From contig NZ_JAEPOL010000003.1 in NCBI RefSeq assembly GCF_017642925.1, forward strand, positions 185,448-249,447: DNA of 64,000 nt, read 5' to 3'. How positions within the stretch are numbered: position 1 is the stretch's first letter; each line of letters begins with the position of its first letter. Origin of the DNA: Maricaulis sp. GTDB taxonomy: Bacteria > Pseudomonadota > Alphaproteobacteria > Caulobacterales > Maricaulaceae. The position numbers and the translations under genes were made by a program. This document shows, in pieces, positions 1 to 9,510 of the stretch. The notes beneath the pieces are model-generated. The model had not been told where the DNA came from and searched no databases. It saw only the letters and a list, made by a program, of their open reading frames with translations.

Positions 1-916
1 AACGCTTGGCCGAGTCCGGGATATTCTGTCGCTGCCTCCGGCTGCGGATACTGAAGATGAGAATCTTCCTGGCACAATGGATGAGATTTTGATGCGGATG
101 GCGGTCTCGCCTCATCCGCTGGTGAGCGCCGCTGCTTTCCGCATTGCTCAAAAGGCAGAGAAGGAACGCTCTGGTGTGATCTCCTCGGCGCAATCGAACA
201 CGCATTTTCTCGATAGCCCGAAAATTCGTGACAGCCTGGCCAAGTCAGACTTCCGCTTCTCCGATCTCAAAACCGCCGATGCGCCGACGACGATTTATCT
301 GGTGCTGCCGCTCGATCGTCTCTCGACGTTCAATCGCTGGCTTCGGTTGATGATCTCAAGCGCCATGATCGATCTGACCCGCACCCCTGCGAAGTCGGAC
401 GCTGAGCCGGTGCGCGTTATTCTGGATGAGTTTGCAGCCCTCGAAAGGCTCAAGATTATTGAGACGGCCTTCGGGACGATGGCGGGCCTCGGTGTGCAGC
501 TCTGGGCGGTTACGCAAGACCTCTCCCAGCTCATGCGCCTGTATGGCGATAAGGGCTGGCAGACATTCGTCAGCAATGCGGGCGTGTTTCAGTATTTTGG
601 AAGCCGCGACTATGAGACGGCGAAATACGCGGAACATTTGACCGGCATGACGACAATGAAAAAGCGGTCCATCAGCTTCGGATCGTCCTCATCGGCAACC
701 ACGTCTTACCCGAGTAGCTCATCCACTACGGGCCATTCGAAAACTATCTCGTACGATGATGTGCAGCGTCCGCTGGCTTATGCAGATGAGATGATGACTC
801 TTCACCGCGATTTGCAGATTCTCTTCGTGGAGAACAACTATCCAATCATCGCTCGAAAACACTGGTGGTTTCGTCATGTGCAGGCCAGCAAGCCTGTGAA
901 ACCTAAATCCTCATAG
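1..916 (+). CDS. Type IV secretion coupling protein (VirD4/TraG/TraD-like), C-terminal part; 5' end beyond window
   Basis: Frame is open to the window start; ILDEFAALERLKIIETAFGTMAGLGVQLWAVTQDLSQL resembles the Walker B/sensor region of VirD4/TraG ATPases. Confidence 0.85.
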   Translation, partial: TLGRVRDILSLPPAADTEDENLPGTMDEILMRMAVSPHPLVSAAAFRIAQKAEKERSGVISSAQSNTHFLDSPKIRDSLAKSDFRFSDLKTADAPTTIYLVLPLDRLSTFNRWLRLMISSAMIDLTRTPAKSDAEPVRVILDEFAALERLKIIETAFGTMAGLGVQLWAVTQDLSQLMRLYGDKGWQTFVSNAGVFQYFGSRDYETAKYAEHLTGMTTMKKRSISFGSSSSATTSYPSSSSTTGHSKTISYDDVQRPLAYADEMMTLHRDLQILFVENNYPIIARKHWWFRHVQASKPVKPKSS

Positions 917-1049
917 CATCGCAGCCTTTACGGATACGCGGCGCTGAACCGAACCGATCGACACCCATTGCCTGAAAATTGTGTGGCGGGACAGGCGAGG
1001 TGCTCGAACGGTTCGGTCGCCGCAATTACAAACGTAAAGGAGCGACGCG

Positions 1050-1250
1050 ATGTCTCTTCAAATCATTTCAAAGGCGGAAGCTGCCCGCATGCCGATAGCG
1101 CAGCTTCGAGCGCTGCATCAATTGCTCGCTGAAGAGCTGGCAAATAGCGAATGCGATTCAGAGCTTGCTCAAGCGATTGCGCACAATCTGCATATCGTCA
1201 TCAACGAGCTTAGTGCTCGAAATCGGCTGAGCCGTCTGCCACGGCTTTAG
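1050..1250 (+). CDS. Small hypothetical protein of the mobile element
   Basis: 66-aa ORF with upstream aaaggag; no recognised domain. Confidence 0.5.
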   Translation: MSLQIISKAEAARMPIAQLRALHQLLAEELANSECDSELAQAIAHNLHIVINELSARNRLSRLPRL

Positions 1251-1319
1251 CTGCTCTTTCGATTGGGTCGCCCGGCAGAGAGCGGGGCGACCTGGTAGCA
1301 TGGGCCTCAAGTCAGACTC

Positions 1320-1434
1320 TTATGATCCATTTATCATATTTTGGTTTTATGATGATTGGATCATAATCGAGCTTTATGCCCTAAAGATCATATTGACATT
1401 TTATGAGTTTTAGATCATAATTCTGTTAAAGGAG
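1320..1434 (+). promoter_or_regulatory. Putative autoregulated hipBA promoter/operator region
   Basis: ttatgatcc (1320-1328) and ggatcataa (1358-1366) form a 9-bp inverted repeat; further gatcata half-sites near 1386 and 1413; TTGACA (1393-1398)-17 bp-CATAAT (1416-1421); RBS aaaggag before ATG 1440. Confidence 0.7.
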
Positions 1435-1439
1435 TCGCC

Positions 1440-1691
1440 ATGCAAAAAATAATCCGTTCTCCAAAAGATTTTGGTCAACTGATCCGCCATGTACGTAAGC
1501 AGGCGGGGATGACCCAAAGCCAGCTCGCCGTTCGTAGTGGGGTCTGGCAGGAAACCATTTCCAAGATTGAGAACGGCCATGCGGGCTCAAAGCTGGAGAC
1601 AATCTTCGAGATTCTGGCCGCCCTTGATCTGGAGATTACAGGGCAAGAACGCTCGAAAGGATCAACAGACGATTTTGAGGATATGTTCTGA
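1440..1691 (+). CDS. hipB: HipB-like XRE-family antitoxin/regulator
   Basis: HTH (LIRHVRKQAGMTQSQLAVRSGVWQETISKIENG); directly overlaps hipA-like ORF. Confidence 0.85.
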   Translation: MQKIIRSPKDFGQLIRHVRKQAGMTQSQLAVRSGVWQETISKIENGHAGSKLETIFEILAALDLEITGQERSKGSTDDFEDMF

Positions 1692-2992
1692 TGGGGCGGC
1701 GTCGAAGCTACATACCGCTCAATATCTTTCTCAACAATCGGCTTGTTGGACAGATGGAACGTCAAAAGGGCGGCGCGATCAATTTTCAATATGCCAGGGA
1801 GTGGCTCGATTGGGATACGAGCATGCCCATTTCTCTGTCACTGCCGCTGACACAAGATCGCTACACAGGCGGCGCTGTTCTCGCCGTATTTGAAAACCTC
1901 TTGCCGGACAATGAAGCCATTCTACGCCGTGTTGCCGAACGCACGGGTGCGCAAGGCACGGACGCTTACAGCATGCTCTCGGCAATCGGGAGAGATTGTG
2001 TGGGAGCCCTGCAATTCGTTCCAGAAGGTGAGGATTCCACGCCTTCTGAAAAAATCGAAGGCCGTCCCCTGACGGATGCACAGATAGGCAATCTGCTTCA
2101 AAACCTTGATGTCAGTCCTCTTGGCATCCGACCAGAAAATGACTTCAGGATTTCGATTGCTGGGGCGCAGGAGAAAACAGCGCTTCTCTTCCATGAAGGG
2201 CAATGGATGGAACCAGTTGGCACAACACCAACAACCCACATTATCAAGCCGCAGATTGGCAAGCTGCCCAACGGCATGGATTTATCCAATAGTGTCGAGA
2301 ACGAGTTCGTATGCCTGAAGCTGATGGAAAATTTCGGACTGCGGGTTGCCAAGGCGGAGATACAAACATTTGCTAAACAAAAAGCGCTTGTCGTGGAGCG
2401 CTTCGATCGACTTTGGACGCGCAATAAGCGCCTGATACGCTTGCCGCAGGAGGATTGTTGCCAGGCGCTGTCTGTCCCACCTACGCAGAAATACGAAAAT
2501 GTCGGCGGGCCGGGCATCCCCGCGATAATGGAATTGCTACGCGCCAGCGACGAGCCGAATAAAGATCAACGCGACTTCTTCAAAGCGAACATCCTTTTTT
2601 GGCTGATTGGTGCCACGGATGGCCATGCGAAGAATTTCAGCATCAATATTTTGCCCGGCGGACGGTTCCGTATGTCGCCGCTTTACGATGTCCTGACAGC
2701 AGAGCCGGAATATGCCGCGAACCGCATTCGCCGTAAGGATTACAAACTAGCGATGAAGTGGGGAAAGTCGCGTCACTATAAAATCACTGATATACGCGCT
2801 CACCATATTCAAGAAACCGGCTTAGAGTCCGGTTTGTCCAGAGAGGCCATACAGGAAGTCATTCAAGAAATTTTGGATGACGCCGCACCTGCCCTTGAAA
2901 AAACAATTCGCGCGCTGCCGAAATCATTTCCGCAAGTGCTCATTGATGCGCTGTCCGGTGCCATCGAAAGCCGGTGTAAAATCCTTCAATAG
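1691..2992 (+). CDS. hipA: HipA-like serine/threonine kinase toxin
   Basis: 433 aa; RISIAGAQEKTALL, VVERFDR, LIGATDGHAKNFSI and SPLYDVLTA motifs typical of HipA. Confidence 0.93.
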   Translation: MGRRRSYIPLNIFLNNRLVGQMERQKGGAINFQYAREWLDWDTSMPISLSLPLTQDRYTGGAVLAVFENLLPDNEAILRRVAERTGAQGTDAYSMLSAIGRDCVGALQFVPEGEDSTPSEKIEGRPLTDAQIGNLLQNLDVSPLGIRPENDFRISIAGAQEKTALLFHEGQWMEPVGTTPTTHIIKPQIGKLPNGMDLSNSVENEFVCLKLMENFGLRVAKAEIQTFAKQKALVVERFDRLWTRNKRLIRLPQEDCCQALSVPPTQKYENVGGPGIPAIMELLRASDEPNKDQRDFFKANILFWLIGATDGHAKNFSINILPGGRFRMSPLYDVLTAEPEYAANRIRRKDYKLAMKWGKSRHYKITDIRAHHIQETGLESGLSREAIQEVIQEILDDAAPALEKTIRALPKSFPQVLIDALSGAIESRCKILQ

Positions 2993-3026
2993 AAAATCGC
3001 GGTATAGGAGCGATGTCACGTCCAGC

Positions 3027-3527
3027 TTATAGCTGGACGATCCATTGACGATTGCCGAGTTCCAGTTCGGTGACTTCACCGCCCAGGCGCATGTCGCGGG
3101 CAAAGGCCTCGACATCGAAATAGTAGCGCAGGCTTTCCGGTAGCTGGTCAAGAAGCCCGGTGCTCTCGACGTAATCCTCGGCGAATTCGAGAAGCGTGCC
3201 TTCAAAGAGCATCACTTCGTCCAGGCGATCGATGATCTCTTCCGGCGCGATACATTCGTATCCAGCGAGGTATATGGCGCGGGCGGCCTCGTCTTCGTCG
3301 AGGTCTTCAAATTGATCGAACCATAGAGGCAGATTTGCTTGGTTCACGCCGATTGCTTTGAACAGCTCGTAATTGTCGCCATCAATGAACTGAATCTCAT
3401 ATTCTTCGACGGGATCGCCGTACTCGTTGCGATGTCGCGATGCTTTTTCGCGGTACTCATTGAGCGTTTTGAAATAGAAGCCCACCGCTGAAATGTCGTA
3501 GGGCGTAGCATGATAAATGTTGGGCAT
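3027..3527 (-). CDS. ardA: ArdA-type antirestriction protein
   Basis: Acidic protein MPNIYHATPYDISAVGFYF...; strong RBS (aaaggagg) upstream of ATG at 3527. Confidence 0.85.
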   Translation of the reverse strand: MPNIYHATPYDISAVGFYFKTLNEYREKASRHRNEYGDPVEEYEIQFIDGDNYELFKAIGVNQANLPLWFDQFEDLDEDEAARAIYLAGYECIAPEEIIDRLDEVMLFEGTLLEFAEDYVESTGLLDQLPESLRYYFDVEAFARDMRLGGEVTELELGNRQWIVQL

Positions 3528-3713
3528 ATTGTCCTCCTTTGCTTTGAACGCAGGAGGCTCGGGCGACTGGAACAAAGGCACGCTGCAACTGCCTTCACGG
3601 TCACTGGTGCGGAAGGTCGGTTGCAGTGGGCCTGCCAGTCGCCACGGATGCGGTTATCTCAAAGCGGAGGACGGTTTTGCCCAGGCTCGGATGCCTCGGC
3701 TGACAGGAGGCGT

Positions 3714-4316
3714 TCAGGCTTTTCGTAGCGTTTGCTTACATGCCTCGAACATCATCGTCATATGATTGCGCCGGGTCGAACCCAATCGCTTCATAGCTTC
3801 ATCGTCTTTGAGGGCACGGTCGAGTTCAATGTCGCGGAAACGGTCATAGACCAATGCCGTAAGAAACACCGATTTGAAGCTTCCTGTAGGCAGGCCGCGT
3901 TGCTCTGTTCTGAGATGCCGGAGTGTGCGGAGCAGCATGGGGCGCGGCTGGACGAGCGGAAGAAACTCGCACGCTGAACAAAGGCGTCTGTTGCCGAGAA
4001 GGGCTGTTCCTGGGCCATCGACGCTTTCGAACGACTCTCTGATTTCAGACGGACAGTCGAATACGCAAGTGTGAAGGCGCTGCCAAAGCGGATCGTCATC
4101 ATCAGGCCAGTCAAGCGGTAGGCCAGTCTGATGGAATAGCGCGTCAGACCGGGCAATCATGTCGCGCAGTTTGCGCATGGTTTCGGCGGCTGATCGCACA
4201 GAAATACCTGCATTCTCACTGGCAATCGGCACAGAAAAGTTTGAGCAAACCGCCCAAAGGAGCGCTTCGACTTGTTCATTGCTCAGTTTTGAGCGGGCGA
4301 TGTAACGGTTTGCCAT
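3714..4316 (-). CDS. Hypothetical protein of the mobile element
   Basis: 200-aa ORF in lower-GC element DNA; no confident family. Confidence 0.6.
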   Translation of the reverse strand: MANRYIARSKLSNEQVEALLWAVCSNFSVPIASENAGISVRSAAETMRKLRDMIARSDALFHQTGLPLDWPDDDDPLWQRLHTCVFDCPSEIRESFESVDGPGTALLGNRRLCSACEFLPLVQPRPMLLRTLRHLRTEQRGLPTGSFKSVFLTALVYDRFRDIELDRALKDDEAMKRLGSTRRNHMTMMFEACKQTLRKA

Positions 4317-4483
4317 AGAAAATATTATTTAATCTCAGAGGATTAACCTACTCTTCTTCCTCTGATCAGGACAGGTAATTGTCGCATCGCAATAAGCACC
4401 GCATTTTGAGTTCGAACATTGCGAAACGGTGCTTTTATGCCGGAAAAGTTATGCACAAAAAGGGCTGAAAGCCCTGAAAATGC

Positions 4484-4512
4484 TGGACTCTTTAATCCGT
4501 ATACGGCATAAT
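4484..4512 (+). promoter_or_regulatory. Putative recombinase-operon promoter with palindromic operator
   Basis: TGGACT (4484-4489)-17 bp-CATAAT (4507-4512); perfect palindrome ccgtatacgg (4497-4506) inside the spacer. Confidence 0.4.
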
Positions 4513-4561
4513 AAAAATAGAGCCCCCTTCGCGTGCGTGAGACACAAGAAAGGAGTTCAGG

Positions 4562-4858
4562 ATGCCAGACGATCAAAAGAACATCCTGCAATCGTCAACC
4601 GTTGACGGTTTTAATCAGGAGGCTCGCAAGGTTCGTTTCGATCCTGAAGCGTACGCTCACCACATTGCACAACTCGACCTCACCGAGACGCAGAAGCTTA
4701 CGCTCATGCGAACTGTTTGGGACCTTATGGTTCTGTTCGTGGATGCTGGCTTCGGAATCGATGGGCCGACTCTGGCAATGGCTGATAAAGAAAACCAAGA
4801 GGCTGAACGCGAGGACAAACCGCGCAAGCAGCTCGAAACGCCGGAGAGCACACCATGA
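4562..4858 (+). CDS. Small acidic protein coupled to the serine recombinase (possible accessory/directionality factor)
   Basis: 98-aa ORF whose stop overlaps the ATG of the recombinase (4855). Confidence 0.65.
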   Translation: MPDDQKNILQSSTVDGFNQEARKVRFDPEAYAHHIAQLDLTETQKLTLMRTVWDLMVLFVDAGFGIDGPTLAMADKENQEAEREDKPRKQLETPESTP

Positions 4859-6513
4859 TGAATCTAACGAACAAGAAAAGCGAAACCGGCGGAATCGCAG
4901 TGATCTATTGCCGGGTGTCGAACGTCAAACAGACGACGCGCGGCGATGGCCTTGGAAGCCAAGAAACACGTTGCCGGGAATATGCTGGCTACAAGGGCTA
5001 TCGCGTAGAGCAGGTCTTTACAGATGATATGAGCGGCGGCGTCGCTGATCGTCCTGGCATGATGGAGATGCTGGACTGGCTTAAAGAACACCATGCAGAA
5101 AATCCGGTTGTCATCATCGACGATGTGTCGCGTCTCGCACGGGGGCTGGACGCGCATATTCGATTGAGAACGGCAATCGGTGGCGCGGGAGGCCGGTTGG
5201 AAAGCCCATCGATCGAATTTGGGGAGGACTCAGATTCGGTGCTGGTGGAAAACCTTCTGGCCTCGGTGTCGCAACACCAAAGACAAAAGAACGCGGAGCA
5301 AACCACGAACCGCATGCGCGCTCGCGCGATGAACGGTTACTGGGTGTTTGCAGCGCCTAAAGGCTATCGCTTCGAGCGCTCCAACGAAGGCAAGGTTTTG
5401 GTTCGCGATGAGCCTCTAGCCTCAATCGTTCAAGAAGCTCTTGAAGGCTTCGCGTCTGGCCGCTTCGGCACCCAAGCGGAGGTGAAGCGCTATCTCGAAG
5501 CCCAGCCCCTTTTCCCAAAAGATTTGCCGGGCGGATTTATGCGCAACCAGCGTGTGAACGATCTACTCACTCAGCCGCTTTATGCCGGCCTGATCTCAAT
5601 TCCAAAGTGGGGAATTGCGATGCGTGAAGGCCGTCACGAAGCATTGGTCTCTGTCTCGACCTTCGAGAGAATTCAAAAACGACTGGCAAACCCTGACCGT
5701 CAGATCATCCGTAAAGATATGCGGGAAGACTTTCCGCTTCGCGGGGCCGCGCTGTGTGGTGATTGCGATCACCCTCTGACGGCGGCGTGGTCCACGAGCA
5801 AGACCGGCACAAAGCATCCGTACTATCTCTGCTATAACCGTGACTGCGAGAGCCACAGAAAGTCTATCAGACGCGATGCAATCGAAGGGGAGGTCGAAGC
5901 GGCGCTCGCAAGCGTTACGCCTGCCAAGAGCCTGTTTGAGCTAGCGAGAGCGATGCTGAAAGACCTCTGGGATGGTCGTGTCGATCAAGAACAATCACGC
6001 GCGAAAGAAGCTCAAGCGCGTATCAAGGAACTCGACAAGAAGATCGATCAACTCCTCGACCGGATCGTTGATTCTAACTCTTCACGCGTAATCGCGGCTT
6101 ATGAGGCCAAGATCGAAGGATTCGAAAAAGATAAGCTATTGCTTCGGGAACAGACCAATCGTGTAGGCCAAAAACCGCACACCTTCGAGGAGATGTTCGA
6201 ACTCGCCTGCCAATTCCTCGCAAACCCCTATGAAATATGGACAAATGGTACTTTGGCGGTGCGCAAATTGGTGCTGAAAATGGTGTTTCCAGCAGGCATT
6301 ACGTATGATCGGGAAAATGGACTTCGAACCCCAGATTTAGCCTTACCGTTCAAGGTGTTAGGCGGTCTCGATGGGGGTGATTGTAAAATGGCGCACCGGG
6401 GAAGATTCGAACTCCCGACCCCCAGATTCGTAGTCTGGTGCTCTATCCAGCTGAGCTACCGGTGCAGGCCGTATGGCTCCGAGGTCTCAGCCCCGAAGAG
6501 GCGCGGAAACTAG
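4855..6513 (+). CDS. Large serine recombinase/integrase
   Basis: Resolvase N-terminus (AVIYCRVSNVKQTTRGDGLGSQETRCREYA), recombinase domain, zinc-ribbon (CGDCDHPLTAAW...YYLCYNRDC), C-terminal coiled coil; C-terminus runs through antisense tRNA. Confidence 0.93.
   Translation: MMNLTNKKSETGGIAVIYCRVSNVKQTTRGDGLGSQETRCREYAGYKGYRVEQVFTDDMSGGVADRPGMMEMLDWLKEHHAENPVVIIDDVSRLARGLDAHIRLRTAIGGAGGRLESPSIEFGEDSDSVLVENLLASVSQHQRQKNAEQTTNRMRARAMNGYWVFAAPKGYRFERSNEGKVLVRDEPLASIVQEALEGFASGRFGTQAEVKRYLEAQPLFPKDLPGGFMRNQRVNDLLTQPLYAGLISIPKWGIAMREGRHEALVSVSTFERIQKRLANPDRQIIRKDMREDFPLRGAALCGDCDHPLTAAWSTSKTGTKHPYYLCYNRDCESHRKSIRRDAIEGEVEAALASVTPAKSLFELARAMLKDLWDGRVDQEQSRAKEAQARIKELDKKIDQLLDRIVDSNSSRVIAAYEAKIEGFEKDKLLLREQTNRVGQKPHTFEEMFELACQFLANPYEIWTNGTLAVRKLVLKMVFPAGITYDRENGLRTPDLALPFKVLGGLDGGDCKMAHRGRFELPTPRFVVWCSIQLSYRCRPYGSEVSAPKRRGN
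6389..6465 (-). tRNA. tRNA-Arg (anticodon ACG), CCA encoded
   Basis: Reverse complement GCACCGGTAGCTCAGCTGGATAGAGCACCAGACTACGAATCTGGGGGTCGGGAGTTCGAATCTTCCCCGGTGCGCCA folds as a cloverleaf; 7-bp acceptor GCACCGG/CCGGTGC. Confidence 0.97.
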
Positions 6514-6575
6514 CCGCGGCTTTCACCGAATGCAAGTCCCGCAAAGCGGCAAATGCACACCCGTGTGCAGCGGCG

Positions 6576-7574
6576 TCATGCCGCCTGTGTGCGGGCTGCG
6601 TGGACGCCGCGCGCCACGGCCCGGGCCAGCGTGTCGGCACAGGCCGATCCCAGCGCCGCAAGGGCCAGTTCGGCACCGCTCTCCGGCAGCGGGCGCGCCG
6701 ATGTCGAGAGGGCAAACACCACATCGCCGTCAAAGGGCGTGTGCACGGGCCGGATCGCGCGGGCCAGACCGTCCTGGGCCATGATGGCCAGGCGCCGGGC
6801 CTGGGCGGGCGTGAGCGCGGCATCGGTCGCCACGACGGCGATGGTCGTGTTCTCGCGCACGCCGGGATTGACCTTGGCCGCGCCCCAGTCGGCCGGTGCC
6901 GCTTGCCAGCCGGCCGGCGGGCGGCCGCCGCCGAACTCGCCGTCGATCTCGTGGGGCCAGGCCCAGTAGACATCGTCCAGACCGGGCATCGTCACCGAGC
7001 CGAAAGCGTTGACGCAGACCAGGGCGCCGACGGTGTAGCCCTCGCCCGTCACCAGGCTGGCACTGCCGGTACCGCCGGGATGTGTGCCGGCCATTGCTCC
7101 GAAGCCGGCGCCGGCGCGGCCGAGGGCGACCGGTCCGGACGACACGGCGGCCAGCGCGTCGCGTCCGAGATCGCGATAGGGCGGACTGGCGCCCCAGGCC
7201 TTGTCGCCGCCATTAGCCAGATCGTAGAGGATGGCCGAGGGCACGACCGGCGAGCGCGGCACGCCGGGCATGTCGAACAGGGCGAAGCCGCGGCCGGACG
7301 CACCGAGTTCAGCGGCGACGCCATCGGCGGCTGCCAGGCCGTAGGACGAGCCGCCGGACAGCACCACCGCATCGACGGCATCGACCAGGGTGTGGGCGTC
7401 CAGGGCGTCGGTTTCGCGTGTACCCGGACCGCCGCCGCGGACATCGACGGCACAGACCGCCCGGCTGTCCGGCAGGATGACGGTGACGCCGGTCTTTGCG
7501 CCCGCGGCCTCGGCCTGGCCGACGGCAATCCCGGAAACATCCGTCAAACTGTTGGTTTTTCCTGGCATCGCCAT
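6576..7574 (-). CDS. P1 family (S58/DmpA-like) peptidase
   Basis: NSLTDVSGIAVGQAE..., VLSGGSSYGLAAADGV, NEXT-like C-terminal region characteristic of P1 peptidases. Confidence 0.88.
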   Translation of the reverse strand: MAMPGKTNSLTDVSGIAVGQAEAAGAKTGVTVILPDSRAVCAVDVRGGGPGTRETDALDAHTLVDAVDAVVLSGGSSYGLAAADGVAAELGASGRGFALFDMPGVPRSPVVPSAILYDLANGGDKAWGASPPYRDLGRDALAAVSSGPVALGRAGAGFGAMAGTHPGGTGSASLVTGEGYTVGALVCVNAFGSVTMPGLDDVYWAWPHEIDGEFGGGRPPAGWQAAPADWGAAKVNPGVRENTTIAVVATDAALTPAQARRLAIMAQDGLARAIRPVHTPFDGDVVFALSTSARPLPESGAELALAALGSACADTLARAVARGVHAARTQAA

Positions 7575-7641
7575 GATCGGCCCCTTACCTGTTGCGAACG
7601 CTGTGTCTATCGTGACCGGAAGAGAATGAGGGGCAAGTCAC

Positions 7642-9399
7642 ATGTTGCGTATGTTCGAGACCACTACTGCCATTGCCGCCAGCCTGTTGCTGGCCGCCTG
7701 TTCCCAGGCCGGACAGGATGCCGGACCGGCGGCCCCGGCGCCAGCGCCGGACAGTACCGCGCAAGCCCCGGCCGAAGGGCCGGCAATGGTGGCCGCGGCC
7801 AACCCGCTGGCTGTCGAGGCGGGTCTGGAAGCACTGCGCAATGGCGGCGATGCGGTGGATGCGGCGATCGCCGTGCAGGCCGTTCTGGGCCTGGTCGAGC
7901 CGCAAAGCTCGGGCCTGGGCGGCGGTGCCTTCATGCTCTACTACGACGCCCAGACTGGCGAACTGACCGCCTATGACGGCCGGGAGAAAGCGCCGGCCGC
8001 CGCCGGGCCCGATCTCTTCATCGATCCGGAGACCGGCGAACCGCTGAGCTTTTTCGACGCGATCTTCTCCGGCCATTCGGTCGGCGCGCCGGGCGCGGTG
8101 GCGATGCTGGCCATGGCCCATGGCGATCACGGCACGCTGGACTGGGCCGAGGGTTTCACGGCGGCGACGGACCTGGCCGAGAACGGGTTCGAGGTCTCCC
8201 CGCGCCTGCACAACCTGATCGCCGGTGTTGCGCCGCGCACGCCGCTGGATGAGTGGGAAGCGACCCGGGACTATTTCTTTACCGATGAGGGCGAGGCCCT
8301 GCCGGTCGGCCATGTGCTGCGCAATCCGGACTATGCCGCCACCACGCGGGCGCTCGCCGAGGACTGGCGCAATCTCTACACCGGCCGTATCGCCGAGGAG
8401 ATTGTCGCGGCGGTCCAGGCCGGACCGCGCCCGGGCACACTGACGCTGGAAGACCTGGCGAACTACGAGCCGGTGCGGCGCGAGGCGATCTGCCGGGACT
8501 ATCGCGAATGGTCGGTCTGCGGCATGCCGCCGCCGGCCTCGGGCGGGGTGTCGGTCAACGAGATCCTCGGCCTCCTGGAACCCTATGACATGAGCCAGAC
8601 CGGCCCGGACACGGTGGAGGGCTGGCGCCGCTTTATCGAGGCGAGCCGCCTCGCCTATGCCGACCGTGACGCCTATATCGGCGATCCGGACTTTGTCTTC
8701 GTGCCCTCCGAAGGCCTGCTGGACACGGATTATATCGCCACCCGTTCGGCCCTGATCGACCGGGATACCGCGATCGAGCATGCCGTGCCGGGTATTCCCG
8801 AGGGCGTGGACGCGCCGGGCGCCGATGCCACGGCCGACGTTCCGGGCACCAGCCATTTCGTGATCGTGGACAGCGATGGCGATGTGGTGTCGATGACCAC
8901 GACGGTGGAGAGTATTTTCGGCAGCCACCGCATGGCCGGCGGCTTCCTGCTCAACAACCAGCTGACCGACTTCTCGCGCGATCCGCGCGATGCGGAGGGG
9001 CGCCTGGTGCCGAATGCGCCGGATGGCGGCAAGCGGCCGCGCTCCTCCATGTCGCCGACCATCGTCTTCGATGCGGACGGCAATTTCGAACTGGCCACCG
9101 GTTCGCCCGGCGGCTCGTCGATCATCGGCTATGTCGCGAAAAGCCTGGTCGGCATGCTGGACTGGGAGCTGACGCCGCAGGATGCCGTTGCCCTGCCCAA
9201 TGTCGTGGCGCGTGGCGACACGGTGCGGATCGAGGACGGGATGCCGGCAGAGGTGCTGGACGGGCTGCGCGAACTGGGCTTCAGCATTGATGCCAATCGC
9301 GGGGAAAACTCCGGCCTGCACGCGGTGCGGCGGCTCGAGGATGGCTCGCTGATCGGCGGGGCGGACCCGCGCCGTGAGGGCGCCGCTCTGGAGCCATAG
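7642..9399 (+). CDS. ggt: Gamma-glutamyltransferase
   Basis: AANPLAVEAGLEALRNGGDAVDAAIAVQAVLGLVEPQSSGLGGG; TSHFVIVDSDGDVVSMTTTVESIFGS; lipoprotein-like signal. Confidence 0.93.
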   Translation: MLRMFETTTAIAASLLLAACSQAGQDAGPAAPAPAPDSTAQAPAEGPAMVAAANPLAVEAGLEALRNGGDAVDAAIAVQAVLGLVEPQSSGLGGGAFMLYYDAQTGELTAYDGREKAPAAAGPDLFIDPETGEPLSFFDAIFSGHSVGAPGAVAMLAMAHGDHGTLDWAEGFTAATDLAENGFEVSPRLHNLIAGVAPRTPLDEWEATRDYFFTDEGEALPVGHVLRNPDYAATTRALAEDWRNLYTGRIAEEIVAAVQAGPRPGTLTLEDLANYEPVRREAICRDYREWSVCGMPPPASGGVSVNEILGLLEPYDMSQTGPDTVEGWRRFIEASRLAYADRDAYIGDPDFVFVPSEGLLDTDYIATRSALIDRDTAIEHAVPGIPEGVDAPGADATADVPGTSHFVIVDSDGDVVSMTTTVESIFGSHRMAGGFLLNNQLTDFSRDPRDAEGRLVPNAPDGGKRPRSSMSPTIVFDADGNFELATGSPGGSSIIGYVAKSLVGMLDWELTPQDAVALPNVVARGDTVRIEDGMPAEVLDGLRELGFSIDANRGENSGLHAVRRLEDGSLIGGADPRREGAALEP

Positions 9400-9436
9400 G
9401 TGCTCCATACCTGCCCGATAGATACCCCATAAAGAC

Positions 9437-9469
9437 AACGCCCGTGCCACAGCCAGTGACACGGGCGTT
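9437..9469. terminator. Bidirectional hairpin terminator between ggt and a small convergent ORF
   Basis: aacgcccgtg (9437-9446) / cacgggcgtt (9460-9469), 10-bp perfect stem followed by T-rich tract. Confidence 0.75.
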
Positions 9470-9510
9470 TCCTTTGGGGGATTTGGGGGATCTCGTGAAA
9501 CAGGCGCGGA

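Noticed and set aside
6438-7976. 512-aa plus-strand ORF
   Set aside because: Antisense of the P1 peptidase and overlaps start of ggt.
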